NCBI RefSeq assembly: GCF_007644105.1
Contig: NZ_VFAC01000031.1
Location: 1-48,524, forward strand
Reading direction: 5' to 3'
From: Elioraea rosea
GTDB taxonomy: Bacteria > Pseudomonadota > Alphaproteobacteria > Acetobacterales > Acetobacteraceae
Length of the DNA: 48,524 nt
Below are positions 32,381 through 42,682 of this stretch, one piece after another (the first letter of the stretch is position 1; each line of letters begins with the position of its first letter). The translations under genes and the position numbers were made by a program. The notes below the pieces were generated by a model. It made no database searches. It saw only the letters and a program-made list of their open reading frames with translations, and was not told the DNA's origin.

Positions 32381-33879
32381 GCTGCGGGTTTCTCGAGCGG
32401 CCAGGGGTTCGCCGCGTCCCACGCCTCTGCGCGCAGCTTCTCCACCTCGCGCAGCGAGGCGAGGGGGCGAACACGGTCCATGTGCCCGCCCATCGCGGCA
32501 TAGTCTGCGAGCGGCAGGGTGAACTCGATGGGCGCCACGAGCGCCGGCGTCGGCACATGGCCGAAGGAGCCGTCGGGCATCGCGAGCACGTCGGCCATGT
32601 AGGTGATTCCGCCGCCCGGCCAGAGATACACCGGTGCCCCGCCGGATGTGACGCGGGTGAGGGAGGCGCGCACGGAGCGGGTGAGCCGCACGGGATTGTC
32701 CGTCACGCCTGCGCGGAGCGAGCCGCCAGCGCCCGCCATGAACACGACGGAGGCGAGCGCGGGCTCGCAGTTCTCGCCGATGCGGTCGACCACCTGCGCG
32801 ATCGCCGGCGGCATGGCTGCCGGAACCGGGGTGAGCGCATCATCGAGCACGTACCAGGCCGCATGCTCGCCGGTGGTGCTGACCATCAACAGGCGAAGGC
32901 CCGGCCAGGCGGTCCTGGGGTCGATCTTCTCGATGATGGCGAGAGGATCGGTGATGTCGGTTCCGCCCCAGCCCGTGCCGGGGTTCGCCACCTGGAAGTA
33001 GCGCCCTGGCGTCGAGCGGCGCCCGCGCACGCGGATGCCGGAGGGGCGCATGTCGAGGAAGCGGCCCGCCTGGTGCTCGGTCAGCACGCCGGTGATGTGA
33101 TCATCGACAACGATCACCTCGTCCGCGTGGCCGAGCCACTGGCGCGCGAAGATGCCGATCGTGGCGCTGCCGCAGCCGACGCGCATGCGCTCCTCATGCA
33201 CCCCGCCGATCACCGGTGCGTGGCCGGCCTGGATCGTCAGCGTCGCGCCTCCGTCGATGCTCACCTCCACCGCGCCCTTGTTGGCAAGCGTGAGCATCGT
33301 GTCGCAGGTGGCCACACCTTCCTTCTTCCCCCCGCCCGTGAGGTGCCGCACGCCGCCGAGCGAGAGCATCTGCGAGCCGTACTCGGCCGTGGTGACGTGG
33401 CCCACCTGCTCGCCGTTGACGCGCACGGGTGCGCATTCGGGGCCGATGAACCGGTCGGTGTCGATCTTCACCTTCAGCCCGCAATAGCTGAAGATCCCCT
33501 CGGTCACGACCGTCACCATCTCGACGCCGTCGATCTCGGACGACACGATGAAGGGGGCTGGCTTGTAGTCCGGGTAGGTCGTGCCGGCGCCGATGCCGGT
33601 GACGAAGGCGGTCGCACCCGACAGAGCCGAGCCGTCCCAGCCCGCGCCGAGGAAGGGGATCACCCCGTCGCGGCCGGCGCGCGCGGCGATCACCAGCGGC
33701 TCCATGCGGATGAGCCTGCCCGCCTCGTTGCCGTAACGGTCGCACGCGCCGGTCTTGCCTGGTCGGATGCGGCAGAGCACGGGGCAGGCATCGCAGGTAA
33801 CGATGCCGCCATCCTTGTCCTTCGCGTGCGCGAGCGCCTCTGCGTCCGGCGCGTCGGTCGATTGCTTCGTCTCGGTCAT
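32377..33879 (-). CDS. 6-hydroxynicotinate reductase-like iron-sulfur protein
   Basis: 500 residues from ATG 33877-33879. Near the N-terminus C29-x2-C32-x3-C36-x9-C46 (TCDACPVLCRIRPGKTGACD) is an Fe-S motif. WDGSALSGATAFVTG places an ApbE-type SGAT at 87-90. The rest (IVSSEIDGVEMVTVVTEGIFSYCGLKVKIDTDRFIGPECAPVR; GVHEERMRVGCGSATIGIFA; HQAGRFLDMRPSGIRVRGRRSTPGRYF) matches the enzyme that reduces 6-hydroxynicotinate to 1,4,5,6-tetrahydro-6-oxonicotinate using reduced ferredoxin in E. barkeri, where covalent flavin, one [2Fe-2S] and two [4Fe-4S] clusters are reported. Only one full Cys motif is obvious here; later cysteines (YCGLK, GPECAP, ATCDT, VGCGS, ENCEP) may supply others. Overlaps its neighbours by 4 bases on both sides. 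Confidence 0.88.
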   Translation of the reverse strand: MTETKQSTDAPDAEALAHAKDKDGGIVTCDACPVLCRIRPGKTGACDRYGNEAGRLIRMEPLVIAARAGRDGVIPFLGAGWDGSALSGATAFVTGIGAGTTYPDYKPAPFIVSSEIDGVEMVTVVTEGIFSYCGLKVKIDTDRFIGPECAPVRVNGEQVGHVTTAEYGSQMLSLGGVRHLTGGGKKEGVATCDTMLTLANKGAVEVSIDGGATLTIQAGHAPVIGGVHEERMRVGCGSATIGIFARQWLGHADEVIVVDDHITGVLTEHQAGRFLDMRPSGIRVRGRRSTPGRYFQVANPGTGWGGTDITDPLAIIEKIDPRTAWPGLRLLMVSTTGEHAAWYVLDDALTPVPAAMPPAIAQVVDRIGENCEPALASVVFMAGAGGSLRAGVTDNPVRLTRSVRASLTRVTSGGAPVYLWPGGGITYMADVLAMPDGSFGHVPTPALVAPIEFTLPLADYAAMGGHMDRVRPLASLREVEKLRAEAWDAANPWPLEKPAA

Positions 33880-36626
33880 CGTGCCGCTCCCGCGGCCAGC
33901 AGCGCGGCGCGCACACGGTCGGGCGTTGCGGGAACGCGGGTGATGCGCACGCCTGTCGCGTGGTGGATCGCGCCGAGGATGGCAGGCGCGGTCGCGATCA
34001 GCGCAGGCTCGCCGATGCCCTTCGCGCCGAACGGACCGAGCGGATCGGGATCCTCGATCAGCGTGGCCTCGATGGGCGGGATGTCGCCGATGGTCGGGAT
34101 CAGGTAGTCGTGCAGGTTCTCGTTCCGGCCGGGAAAGAACTCCTCCATCAGTGCGAGGCCGAGGCCTTGCGCGATGCCGCCATGGATCTGCCCCTCCACC
34201 TGCGTCGGGTTCACGGCGCGACCGACATCGTGGGCGGCGACGATGCGCAGCGGCTTGATCGTGCCGAGTGCGGTGTCGACCTCCACATAGGCGACCTGTG
34301 CCGCGAAGGCGTAGGCAGCGTAGGGAATGCCGCGCCCGTCGGCGTCGAGCGCGGTCGTCGGCGGGTCGAACCGTCCTTCGCCGACAAGCGCGTCGCCATG
34401 ACTGTCCGCCGCGTGGCGCATCAGGTCGAGCGGTATCGAACGCCCGCCATCCTCGATCAAGATTCCGCCTGGAACGGGCACGATCCGCGCCTCCGGTCCG
34501 GCATTGGCGAGCGCGAGGATCCTGCGCCGCAGGTCCTCGCCCGCGAGCCGCGCTGCATTGCCCGAGACGAAGGTCTGCCGGCTCGCGGACGTCTTGCCCG
34601 CATCCCGCGTCAGGTCCGTGTCGGCCTCGGTGATGCGGAGCGAGGCAACGGGAATGCCGAGCGCATCGGAAGCGATCTGCGCCATGATCGCCTTGGCGCC
34701 CTGGCCGATGTCCATCGCCCCGCAATAGAGGGTGAGCGTGCCGTCGCGCGCGAGACCGATCGTCATGTCGGAAGGGTTCGACATGGAGGTGTTGCCGATG
34801 CCGTACCACATGCAGGCGACGCCCGCGCCACGGCGGATCGCGCCGTTCTGCGCGCGGTTGAACGCCTCCGCCTCCGCGCGCAGCGCCTGCCACCGTTGCT
34901 CGAGCGCCTCGAGGCAGGCGGCCATGCCGACGGCGTGCTCCAGCACCTGGCCTGTCGCCGTCGCGTCGCCCGGGCGGATGGCGTTGCGGAGGCGGAACGC
35001 AAGCGGATCGAGGCCGGAGCGTTCCGCGAGCATGTCCATCAGCGCCTCGTGCGCGATCGCCGCCTGCGGCACGCCGAAGCCGCGGAAGGCGCCGGCCGGC
35101 GTGTCGGTGGTGTGGATCGCGGCGGAGGTGGCAAGCACGTTCGGCACGGCATAGGGGCCGGTCGCGTGTACGGGAACGCGGTTTGCGACGGTCGGGCCCC
35201 AGCTCGCATAGGCACCGGTATTGAAGTCGCCATGAAACCGGTAGGCGACCAGCCGCCCCTCGGCATCGCAGGCTGCCTCAGCGGTGATGCGCGCCGGATG
35301 GCGCTTGGTGGTCGACGCTATGCTCTCGGGCCGCGTGTAGACGCAGCGCACCGGCCTGCCCGTGATCCACGCGGCGACTGAGACGAGGGGCTGAAGCGAA
35401 AGGTCGAGCTTGCCGCCGAAGCCGCCGCCTGTCGCGGTCGGGATCACGCGCACCTGGTTCTGCGTCACGCCGAGGATGAGGGCGAGCTCGTCACGATCCA
35501 TGTAGGGCGTCTGCGTGCAGGCGACGATCTCGATGCGCTCGCCGACGCGTCGGGCATAGCCCGCCTCCGGCTCGATATAGGCGTGCTCGACGAAGCCTGT
35601 CTCGACCGAGACCGCTGCGCGGTGCGGCGCGGTCTCGAGCGCAGCCGCCGCATCGCCGGCCTTCACCCGGCCGCGGATCAGCACATTGCCGGGCGCGTGC
35701 GGGTGCATCTCCGGCGCGTCGCCCGAGAGCGCGCGGTCGAACGTCACGGGCTCGAGCACGCCCCAGGTGATCGGCAGGTCGTCGTCGCGGATCGCAGCGA
35801 CCGTCTCCGCGTCGCCGACGAGTGCGGCGATCGCCTCGCCCCGCATGCGCACGAGGCCTGGCGCGAGCACGGGCTGGTCCTTGCCGGTCGGGTAGATGCC
35901 GAAGAGGTTCTGACCTGGAACGTCCGCGGCGGTCAGCACCCGCACGAGGCCGGGGAAGCGCGCGAAGAGGGGCGCGAGATCGCCGATCTCGAACCGCGCA
36001 TGCGGGTAGGGCGAGCGCACCGCGCGAAGCGTCAGGAACGCTTCCTCGGGAAGCGCATCGGCGCCGAACCGATGCGTGCCGGTGACGATTTGCGTCGCGT
36101 CCGGATGGCGGAGCCGCGCACCCACCGCGCGACCCGCCGCGGGTGCCTGCTGCGCCGCCGTCTCGCCGAGGCTCAGCACCGCCTCGACGATCTTGCGGTA
36201 GCCGGTGCAGCGGCAGAGCACGCCGCCGAGCGCATCGAGAACGGCGGGCTCGTCGGGCTGCGGGGTGCGCGCGAGCAGGTCGGCCGCCGCCATCAGCATG
36301 CCGGGGGTGCAGATGCCGCACTGTGCCGCGCCATTCCGGGCGAAGGCTTCCTGCAGCGCCGAGACGGTCCCGTCCTTCGCGAGCCCCTCTACGGTGACGA
36401 CCTCGCGGCCCGATACCTGTCCGGAGGCAACGAGGCAGGCGCAGACTTGCCGTCCGTCGAGCAGCACGGTGCAGGCGCCGCAATCGCCCGCATTGCAGCC
36501 GATCTTGGTTCCCGTCAGCCCGAGCGTGTCGCGCAGGAGATCGGCAAGCCGCGTCGCAGGCGGGGCGTGCACCTCCACGCCCGCGCCGTTCAGCGTGAAG
36601 GCGATGCGTTCTGCCGGCGATCTCAT
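33876..36626 (-). CDS. Fused [2Fe-2S]/molybdopterin subunit of a xanthine dehydrogenase-family hydroxylase
   Basis: 916 residues. N-terminal 155: plant-type [2Fe-2S] with C44, C49, C52, C64 and the second cluster C103, C106, C138, C140 (QCGICTPGM...CRCTGY). Then the Mo-cofactor domains: RHPDATQIVTGTHRFGADA, PTATGGGFGGKLDLSLQ, DTPAGAFRGFGVPQ, SDMTIGLARDGTLTLYCGAMDIGQGAKAIMAQIA and the catalytic E873 in FGAKGIGEPALI. Normally the iron-sulfur and molybdopterin parts are separate or arranged with FAD; here FAD is on the next polypeptide. Context (6-hydroxynicotinate reductase, enamidase) makes nicotinate 6-hydroxylation the likely reaction. It overlaps both neighbours by 4 bases. Confidence 0.92.
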   Translation of the reverse strand: MRSPAERIAFTLNGAGVEVHAPPATRLADLLRDTLGLTGTKIGCNAGDCGACTVLLDGRQVCACLVASGQVSGREVVTVEGLAKDGTVSALQEAFARNGAAQCGICTPGMLMAAADLLARTPQPDEPAVLDALGGVLCRCTGYRKIVEAVLSLGETAAQQAPAAGRAVGARLRHPDATQIVTGTHRFGADALPEEAFLTLRAVRSPYPHARFEIGDLAPLFARFPGLVRVLTAADVPGQNLFGIYPTGKDQPVLAPGLVRMRGEAIAALVGDAETVAAIRDDDLPITWGVLEPVTFDRALSGDAPEMHPHAPGNVLIRGRVKAGDAAAALETAPHRAAVSVETGFVEHAYIEPEAGYARRVGERIEIVACTQTPYMDRDELALILGVTQNQVRVIPTATGGGFGGKLDLSLQPLVSVAAWITGRPVRCVYTRPESIASTTKRHPARITAEAACDAEGRLVAYRFHGDFNTGAYASWGPTVANRVPVHATGPYAVPNVLATSAAIHTTDTPAGAFRGFGVPQAAIAHEALMDMLAERSGLDPLAFRLRNAIRPGDATATGQVLEHAVGMAACLEALEQRWQALRAEAEAFNRAQNGAIRRGAGVACMWYGIGNTSMSNPSDMTIGLARDGTLTLYCGAMDIGQGAKAIMAQIASDALGIPVASLRITEADTDLTRDAGKTSASRQTFVSGNAARLAGEDLRRRILALANAGPEARIVPVPGGILIEDGGRSIPLDLMRHAADSHGDALVGEGRFDPPTTALDADGRGIPYAAYAFAAQVAYVEVDTALGTIKPLRIVAAHDVGRAVNPTQVEGQIHGGIAQGLGLALMEEFFPGRNENLHDYLIPTIGDIPPIEATLIEDPDPLGPFGAKGIGEPALIATAPAILGAIHHATGVRITRVPATPDRVRAALLAAGAAR

Positions 36627-37447
36627 CGGAGAGCCTCCACGGCGCGGCGGAGAAGCGTGAGCGCTGCGTCGCGGCGATACGCGGCCGAGGCGCGCACGTC
36701 ATCGATCGGCGAGAGCGGCGCGAGATGCGCCTCCGCCACGAGCGCTGGGTCTGGACGCTGCCCGGCGAGCGCCGCCTCGAGGGCCGGAAGCCGCACCGCG
36801 GCGGCAGAGCAGGAGCCGACGGCGATGCGCGCGGACGCGATCGTGCCGTCCTCGTCGAACTCCGCGACGGCGGCCACCATCACGATGCTGATGACGAGGT
36901 AGCGCCGCGCCCCGAGCTTCAGGAACACGCTTCGCGCGGCGCGCTTCGGGCCGGGGATGTGGATGGCCGTGACGATCTCGTCGGCCCGCCGGGCGGTCCT
37001 GCGGTTGCCGTGCACGAACTCGGCCACAGGCAGCACCCGGTCACCCGAGGCGGAGGCGAGATGGACGGTGGCACCCAGGGCTAGCAGGTTGGGGATGCCG
37101 TCCGCGGCAGGCGAGGCGTTGCAGAGATTCCCCGCAACCGTTCCCGCGTTCTGGATCTGCGCCCCACCGACCTCGCGCGCAGCAGCCTTCAGCCCGTCGA
37201 AGAGAGGCGGAAGCGGCGCCTCGACCACCTCGGTCCAGGTGGTCGCCGCGCCGATGCGCCAGCCCTCCTCCGTCTCGGCGATGCCGGCGAGCGCGGGAAT
37301 GGCGGTGATGTCGAGCAGGTCATCCTCGGGCGGGCGGCCGACCCGGGCCGGGTAGTAGTCGGTTCCGCCGGCCAGCACGATTCGCGGCGTTGCGGCGAGC
37401 GCCGCAAGCGCCTCAGGCAGGGATGTCGGCCGCAGATAGCTCCCCAT
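36623..37447 (-). CDS. FAD-binding subunit of xanthine dehydrogenase-family hydroxylase
   Basis: 274 residues, CO-dehydrogenase flavoprotein fold. FAD contacts visible as IVLAGGTDYYPAR (about 24-36) and AGTVAGNLCNASPAADGIPNLLALGATV; the C-terminal domain (IRTARRADEIVTAI-like, then FLKLGARRYLVISIVMVA) is complete. It passes electrons from the Mo/Fe-S subunit to NAD(P)+ or another acceptor. It is the first gene of the operon and the MarR-type operator lies 58-79 bases upstream of its start. Confidence 0.93.
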   Translation of the reverse strand: MGSYLRPTSLPEALAALAATPRIVLAGGTDYYPARVGRPPEDDLLDITAIPALAGIAETEEGWRIGAATTWTEVVEAPLPPLFDGLKAAAREVGGAQIQNAGTVAGNLCNASPAADGIPNLLALGATVHLASASGDRVLPVAEFVHGNRRTARRADEIVTAIHIPGPKRAARSVFLKLGARRYLVISIVMVAAVAEFDEDGTIASARIAVGSCSAAAVRLPALEAALAGQRPDPALVAEAHLAPLSPIDDVRASAAYRRDAALTLLRRAVEALR

Positions 37448-37504
37448 CGCCGTCTCCGGATCGGCGCGGCGTGCTCCCTCGCCGTCGCCCAGGGTCTCGC
37501 CTCA

Positions 37505-37526
37505 GATTGTTCGTGTGCATACGATC
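37505..37526 (-). promoter_or_regulatory. MarR-type operator in front of the hydroxylase operon
   Basis: 22-base site with arms GATTGTT and ACGATC around TTCGTGTGCA; it matches the marR operator at 21746-21767 at 18 of 22 positions. On the minus strand a TTGACA-like -35 (37545-37550) precedes it, with TATGCA inside the site 23 bases further on; that spacing is too long for a standard promoter, so the true -10 is uncertain. The 218-base region 37448-37665 also serves the divergent dehydrogenase gene. Confidence 0.75.
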
Positions 37527-37665
37527 TCCCGCTTGCGCGGGCGCTGTCAATCATGACGCATGCGCGACCGTGGCAGCCGCGCGATGACGGGCGGCGGGCG
37601 GAGGCGGGGCTTCCGGCGCGGGGGGCTCTGACCTACCCTGCCGCTTCAGCGGAAGGGGAGGGGTC

Positions 37666-38542
37666 ATGGCGCGCATCGGCTTCATCGGTCTCGGCAACAT
37701 GGGAGCGCCCATGGCGCTCAACCTGGTCAAGGCCGGCCATGCGCTCACCGTGTTCGACCTCACGCCGGACCGGACGGGCGTGCTCGTCGCCGAAGGGGCG
37801 GTGGCCTCCGAGACGCCCCAGGGCGTGGCGGAGGGGGCGGAGGCGATCATCACGATGCTTCCCGCCGGGCGGGAGGTGCGTGCCGTCTATGGCGGAACGG
37901 GCGGGCTGATCGAGGTGGCGCCACCCGGCTGCCTGCTGATCGACTGCTCGACGATCGATGTCACCACAGCCCGCGAGATGGCGGCCGCGGCGAAGGAGGC
38001 GGGCCTCTCGATGCTCGACGCGCCCGTCTCCGGCGGCGTGGGCGGCGCGACGGCGGCAACGCTCACCTTCATGGTGGGCGGTGACGAGGAGGCGGTGGAG
38101 CGCGCCCGGCCGCTTCTGGCCTCGATGGGCCGCAGCATCGTGCGCGCGGGCGAATCGGGCGCGGGCCAGGCCGCGAAGATCTGCAACAACCTGATCCTCG
38201 GCATCTCGATGATCGGGGTGGCGGAGGCCTTCGTGCTTGCGGAGAAGCTTGGCCTCTCGCACCAGGCGCTGTTCGACATCGCCTCGACCTCCTCGGGCCA
38301 GTGCTGGTCGCTCACCAGCTACTGCCCTGTGCCTGGTCCCGTTCCGACGAGCCCCGCCAATCGCGGCTACGCGCCGGGCTTCACCGCCGCGATGATGCTG
38401 AAGGACCTTGAGCTCGCGCGCGGTGCGGCGGACGCGACGGGCGCGCACGCGGAGCTTGGCGCGCTCGCCGCCGAGTTTTACCGCCGCTACGCCGCACGCG
38501 GCGGCGCGCCGGTCGATTTCTCCGGCATCATCACGATGATCC

Positions 38543-38553
<11 letters not shown>
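37666..38553 (+). CDS. mmsB: 3-hydroxyisobutyrate dehydrogenase-family oxidoreductase
   Basis: 295 residues. NAD(P)-binding N-terminus IGFIGLGNMGAPMALNLVKAGH, substrate loop DAPVSGGVGGATAATLTFMVGG, catalytic lysine in GAGQAAKICNNLILG and the valine-pathway-type C-terminal segment SSGQCWSLTSYCPVPGPVPTSPANRGYAPGF. The last element is typical of MmsB, which oxidises 3-hydroxyisobutyrate in valine breakdown. The related E. barkeri 2-(hydroxymethyl)glutarate dehydrogenase uses the same fold to reduce 2-formylglutarate, the product of enamidase; location beside the pyridine locus keeps that role open, but the motif set favours MmsB. Confidence 0.88.
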
Positions 38554-40060
<1,507 letters not shown>

Positions 40061-40067
40061 CCGCCGA

Positions 40068-41246
40068 TCAGCCGCGCGCGAGAAGCGCCAGCGCGTGGCG
40101 GGCGATCATCCTCTCCTCGTCCGTCGGGATGCGGAGAAGCGTCACGCGCGAGGCGGGGGTGGAGAACACCGTCTCGCCGGCCTCGTTGGCGGTTTCATCC
40201 ATCTCGATGCCGAGCCATTCCATGCCCGAACACACCGCAGCGCGGATGGTCGGGGAGTTCTCGCCGATACCTGCGGTGAACACGACCGCATCGAGCCCGC
40301 CCATCGCTGCGGCCAAGGCGCCGAGCTCGCGCCGGATGCGGTAGACGAAATAGCCGATCGCCTCCGCGGCCGCCGGGTCTGGCGAGGCCTCGAGGTCGCG
40401 CATGTCGTTCGAGACGCCGGAGAGGCCCTTCAGTCCGCTGTCGTGGTAGAGAAGCCGCGTCAGGCGCTTCGTGTCCCACCCCTCCGAGACGAGGTGCAGG
40501 ATCACGCCGGGGTCGAGCTGGCCCGTGCGCGTTCCCATCGGCAGGCCATCGACGGCGGTGAACCCCATCGTGCTGTCGATGGAGCGACCGCCCGCGATGG
40601 CGCACATCGAGGCGCCGTTGCCGAGATGGGCGGCGACGACGCGCCCGGCCGCGAGCGCGGGAAAGTCCTCCGCCAGCCTGTGCGCCACGTACTCGTAGGA
40701 GAGGCCGTGGAAGCCGTATCGGCGGATGCCTTCGTCGTACATCGCGCGTGGCAGGGCATAGGCGTCTGCCACGAACGGATGGCCGCGGTGGAAGGCCGTG
40801 TCGAAGCAGGCGACCTGCGGTACGGCAGGATAGAGCGCGGTCATCGCGTCGATGCCTGCGAGGTTGTGCGGCTGGTGAAGCGGCGCAAGCGTAACGAGGT
40901 TCGCGAGCGCCGCGCGCACGGTGGCATCGACGATCACGGGCGCGGCATGGTCGGCGCCGCCATGGACGACGCGATGGCCGATCACCTCGACGCACCGCGC
41001 GCCGAGGAAACCGCCGAGCCAGGCCATCACCTCGCCGAAGGCATCGCGATGCGTCGCCGGCCCGTCGGCCTCCCAGGCACGCTGGACGAGCACCGCGCCT
41101 GCATCGTCCTTCGCGCGCATCGCCGGGCGCGAGCCGATGCCCTCGAACAACAGCGTGGCGAGAGAGGGAAGAGCGGCCTCGGCCCCGAACACCTCGAGCT
41201 TGATCGAAGAGGAGCCCGCGTTGACGACGAGGACGACGCCGGCCAC
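40068..41246 (-). CDS. ackA: Acetate kinase
   Basis: 392 residues. Interconverts acetyl phosphate + ADP and acetate + ATP. Motifs: VLVVNAGSSSIKLEVF (start), GHRVVHGGADH, CFDTAFHRGHP, GFHGLSYEYVAHRL, VVAAHLGNGASMCAIAGGRSIDSTMGFT, and the ATP-site VFTAGIGENSPTIRAAVC. All family signatures are intact. It follows the MaoC-Pta fusion by 10 bases on the same strand, a Pta-AckA pair. The direction of flow (acetate activation or acyl-phosphate energy conservation) cannot be told. Confidence 0.96.
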   Translation of the reverse strand: MAGVVLVVNAGSSSIKLEVFGAEAALPSLATLLFEGIGSRPAMRAKDDAGAVLVQRAWEADGPATHRDAFGEVMAWLGGFLGARCVEVIGHRVVHGGADHAAPVIVDATVRAALANLVTLAPLHQPHNLAGIDAMTALYPAVPQVACFDTAFHRGHPFVADAYALPRAMYDEGIRRYGFHGLSYEYVAHRLAEDFPALAAGRVVAAHLGNGASMCAIAGGRSIDSTMGFTAVDGLPMGTRTGQLDPGVILHLVSEGWDTKRLTRLLYHDSGLKGLSGVSNDMRDLEASPDPAAAEAIGYFVYRIRRELGALAAAMGGLDAVVFTAGIGENSPTIRAAVCSGMEWLGIEMDETANEAGETVFSTPASRVTLLRIPTDEERMIARHALALLARG

Positions 41247-41256
41247 GCGCGACGCC

Positions 41257-42672
41257 TCAGGCCGATGGGCCGGGCGCGATGACCGGGACCGCGCTCACCC
41301 CCGTTGTCGCCCAGTGCCTGTACAGCACCGCGAGCGCGGCGGAGGCGAGGCGGGCGCGCGCATCGTCCGCGCGGCTCGTCAGCATCACCGGGACGGCGGC
41401 GCCCAGAACGAGGCCCGCGGCATCGGCGTGCGCGACGAAGTTGAGGTTCTTCGCAAGCATGTTGCCTGCCTCGAGGTTCGGAACGACCAGCACCTCGGCC
41501 TGGCCCGCGACGACCGAGACGATTCCCTTGGTGCGCGCGGCGTCGATGTCGATGGCGTTGTCCATCGCCAGAGGGCCGTCCACCACGCCGCCGGAGATCT
41601 GCCCGCGATCGGCCATCTTCGACAGCACGGCCGCGTCGATGCTCGAGGGAATCGCTGGGTTGACGGTCTCGACCGCACTCATGATCGCGACCTTGGGCTT
41701 CGGAATGCCGATCGCGCGCGCGAGGTCGATCGCGTTCTGCACGATGTCCGCCTTGGTCATCAGGTCAGGCAGGATGTTGATCGCGGCGTCCGTCACCAGA
41801 AGGAGGTGCGGCAGCCCCGGCGCGTCGAGCACAAAGACGTGGCTGAGGCGGCGCTTGGTGCGCAGACCCCCGTCGCGCTTGATGATCTCGTGCAGCAACT
41901 CGTCCGAGTGCAGCGCGCCCTTCATCACGGCCTGCGCGCGGTCCTCGTGCACCAGCGCGACGGCACGCTCTGCCGCCGCGTGGCTGTGCGGCGCCTCGAC
42001 GAGCTCGAACCCGCCGATGTCGATGCCTGCGGCCTTCGCCGCGGCCTCGATCTTCGCCCGCGGCCCGACGAGGATCGGAACGATCAGCCCCGCCTTGGCC
42101 GCCTCCACGGCGCCGAGCAGGCTCGGCCCGTCGCAGGGATGGGCAACGGCGGTCGGCAGCGCGGGAAGCCCCGCGCAGGCAGCGACCAGCCTGTCGAACT
42201 TTGCGTGCCGATGGAACACGAGGTCGGGCAGCGCCGCATCGCCGAGCGTCGCGCGGTGCGTCGGCGCGAGCACCTCGCACTCCGCTTCGGCGACCGTCTC
42301 GCCGCGCTGGTTGGTCACGCGGCCGTCGAACACGACGACGTTGCCGGACCGCTTCTCGCGCGCGGTGACGGATGCGGTCAGCGTGTCGCCGACATGGGCG
42401 CGGGCGAGGAACCGCACGGCCTGGGCGCTGTAGAGCGTGCCAGGCCCTGGAAGCGTGTTGCCGAGCACGGCGGAGAGAAGCGTGGCCACCCACATGCTCG
42501 GCGCGACTGCGATCTCGGCATCGCCCTCGCCCTGCATCCCCTCGAGATGAAGCGGGTTGAGGTTTCCCGAGGCATGCGCGAACACGAGGAGATCGTTCGG
42601 CGTCAGCGTCCGGGTGACGGAGGCGCTGTCGCCGACCGTGATCTCGTCGAAGGTGCGGTTGGCCCGCTCCAC
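41257..42672 (-). CDS. Bifunctional MaoC-like hydratase / phosphate acetyltransferase
   Basis: 471 residues. N-terminal 150: MaoC hot-dog domain (RTFDEITVGDSASVTRTLTPNDLLVFAHASGNLNPLHLE; ATLLSAVLGNTLPGPGTLY) with its Asp/Asn-x-x-H type site at NPLH. Residues about 160-465: Pta/Ptb acyltransferase (CDGPSLLGAVEAAKAGLIVPILVGPRAKIEAAAKAAGI; SHVFVLDAPGLPHLLLVTDAAINILPDL; GNMLAKNLNFVAHADAAGLVLGAAVPV). Fusions of this kind occur in alphaproteobacteria and are annotated as enoyl-CoA hydratase/phosphate acetyltransferase. Paired with ackA. It may use butyryl- or crotonyl-type CoA rather than acetyl-CoA. Confidence 0.94.
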   Translation of the reverse strand: MERANRTFDEITVGDSASVTRTLTPNDLLVFAHASGNLNPLHLEGMQGEGDAEIAVAPSMWVATLLSAVLGNTLPGPGTLYSAQAVRFLARAHVGDTLTASVTAREKRSGNVVVFDGRVTNQRGETVAEAECEVLAPTHRATLGDAALPDLVFHRHAKFDRLVAACAGLPALPTAVAHPCDGPSLLGAVEAAKAGLIVPILVGPRAKIEAAAKAAGIDIGGFELVEAPHSHAAAERAVALVHEDRAQAVMKGALHSDELLHEIIKRDGGLRTKRRLSHVFVLDAPGLPHLLLVTDAAINILPDLMTKADIVQNAIDLARAIGIPKPKVAIMSAVETVNPAIPSSIDAAVLSKMADRGQISGGVVDGPLAMDNAIDIDAARTKGIVSVVAGQAEVLVVPNLEAGNMLAKNLNFVAHADAAGLVLGAAVPVMLTSRADDARARLASAALAVLYRHWATTGVSAVPVIAPGPSA

Positions 42673-42682
42673 CGGTGCCGGC

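Noticed and set aside
37545-37550. TTGACA as a full promoter with TATGCA for the hydroxylase operon
   Set aside because: The 23-base spacing is too long for a standard sigma-70-type promoter; only the operator is claimed.
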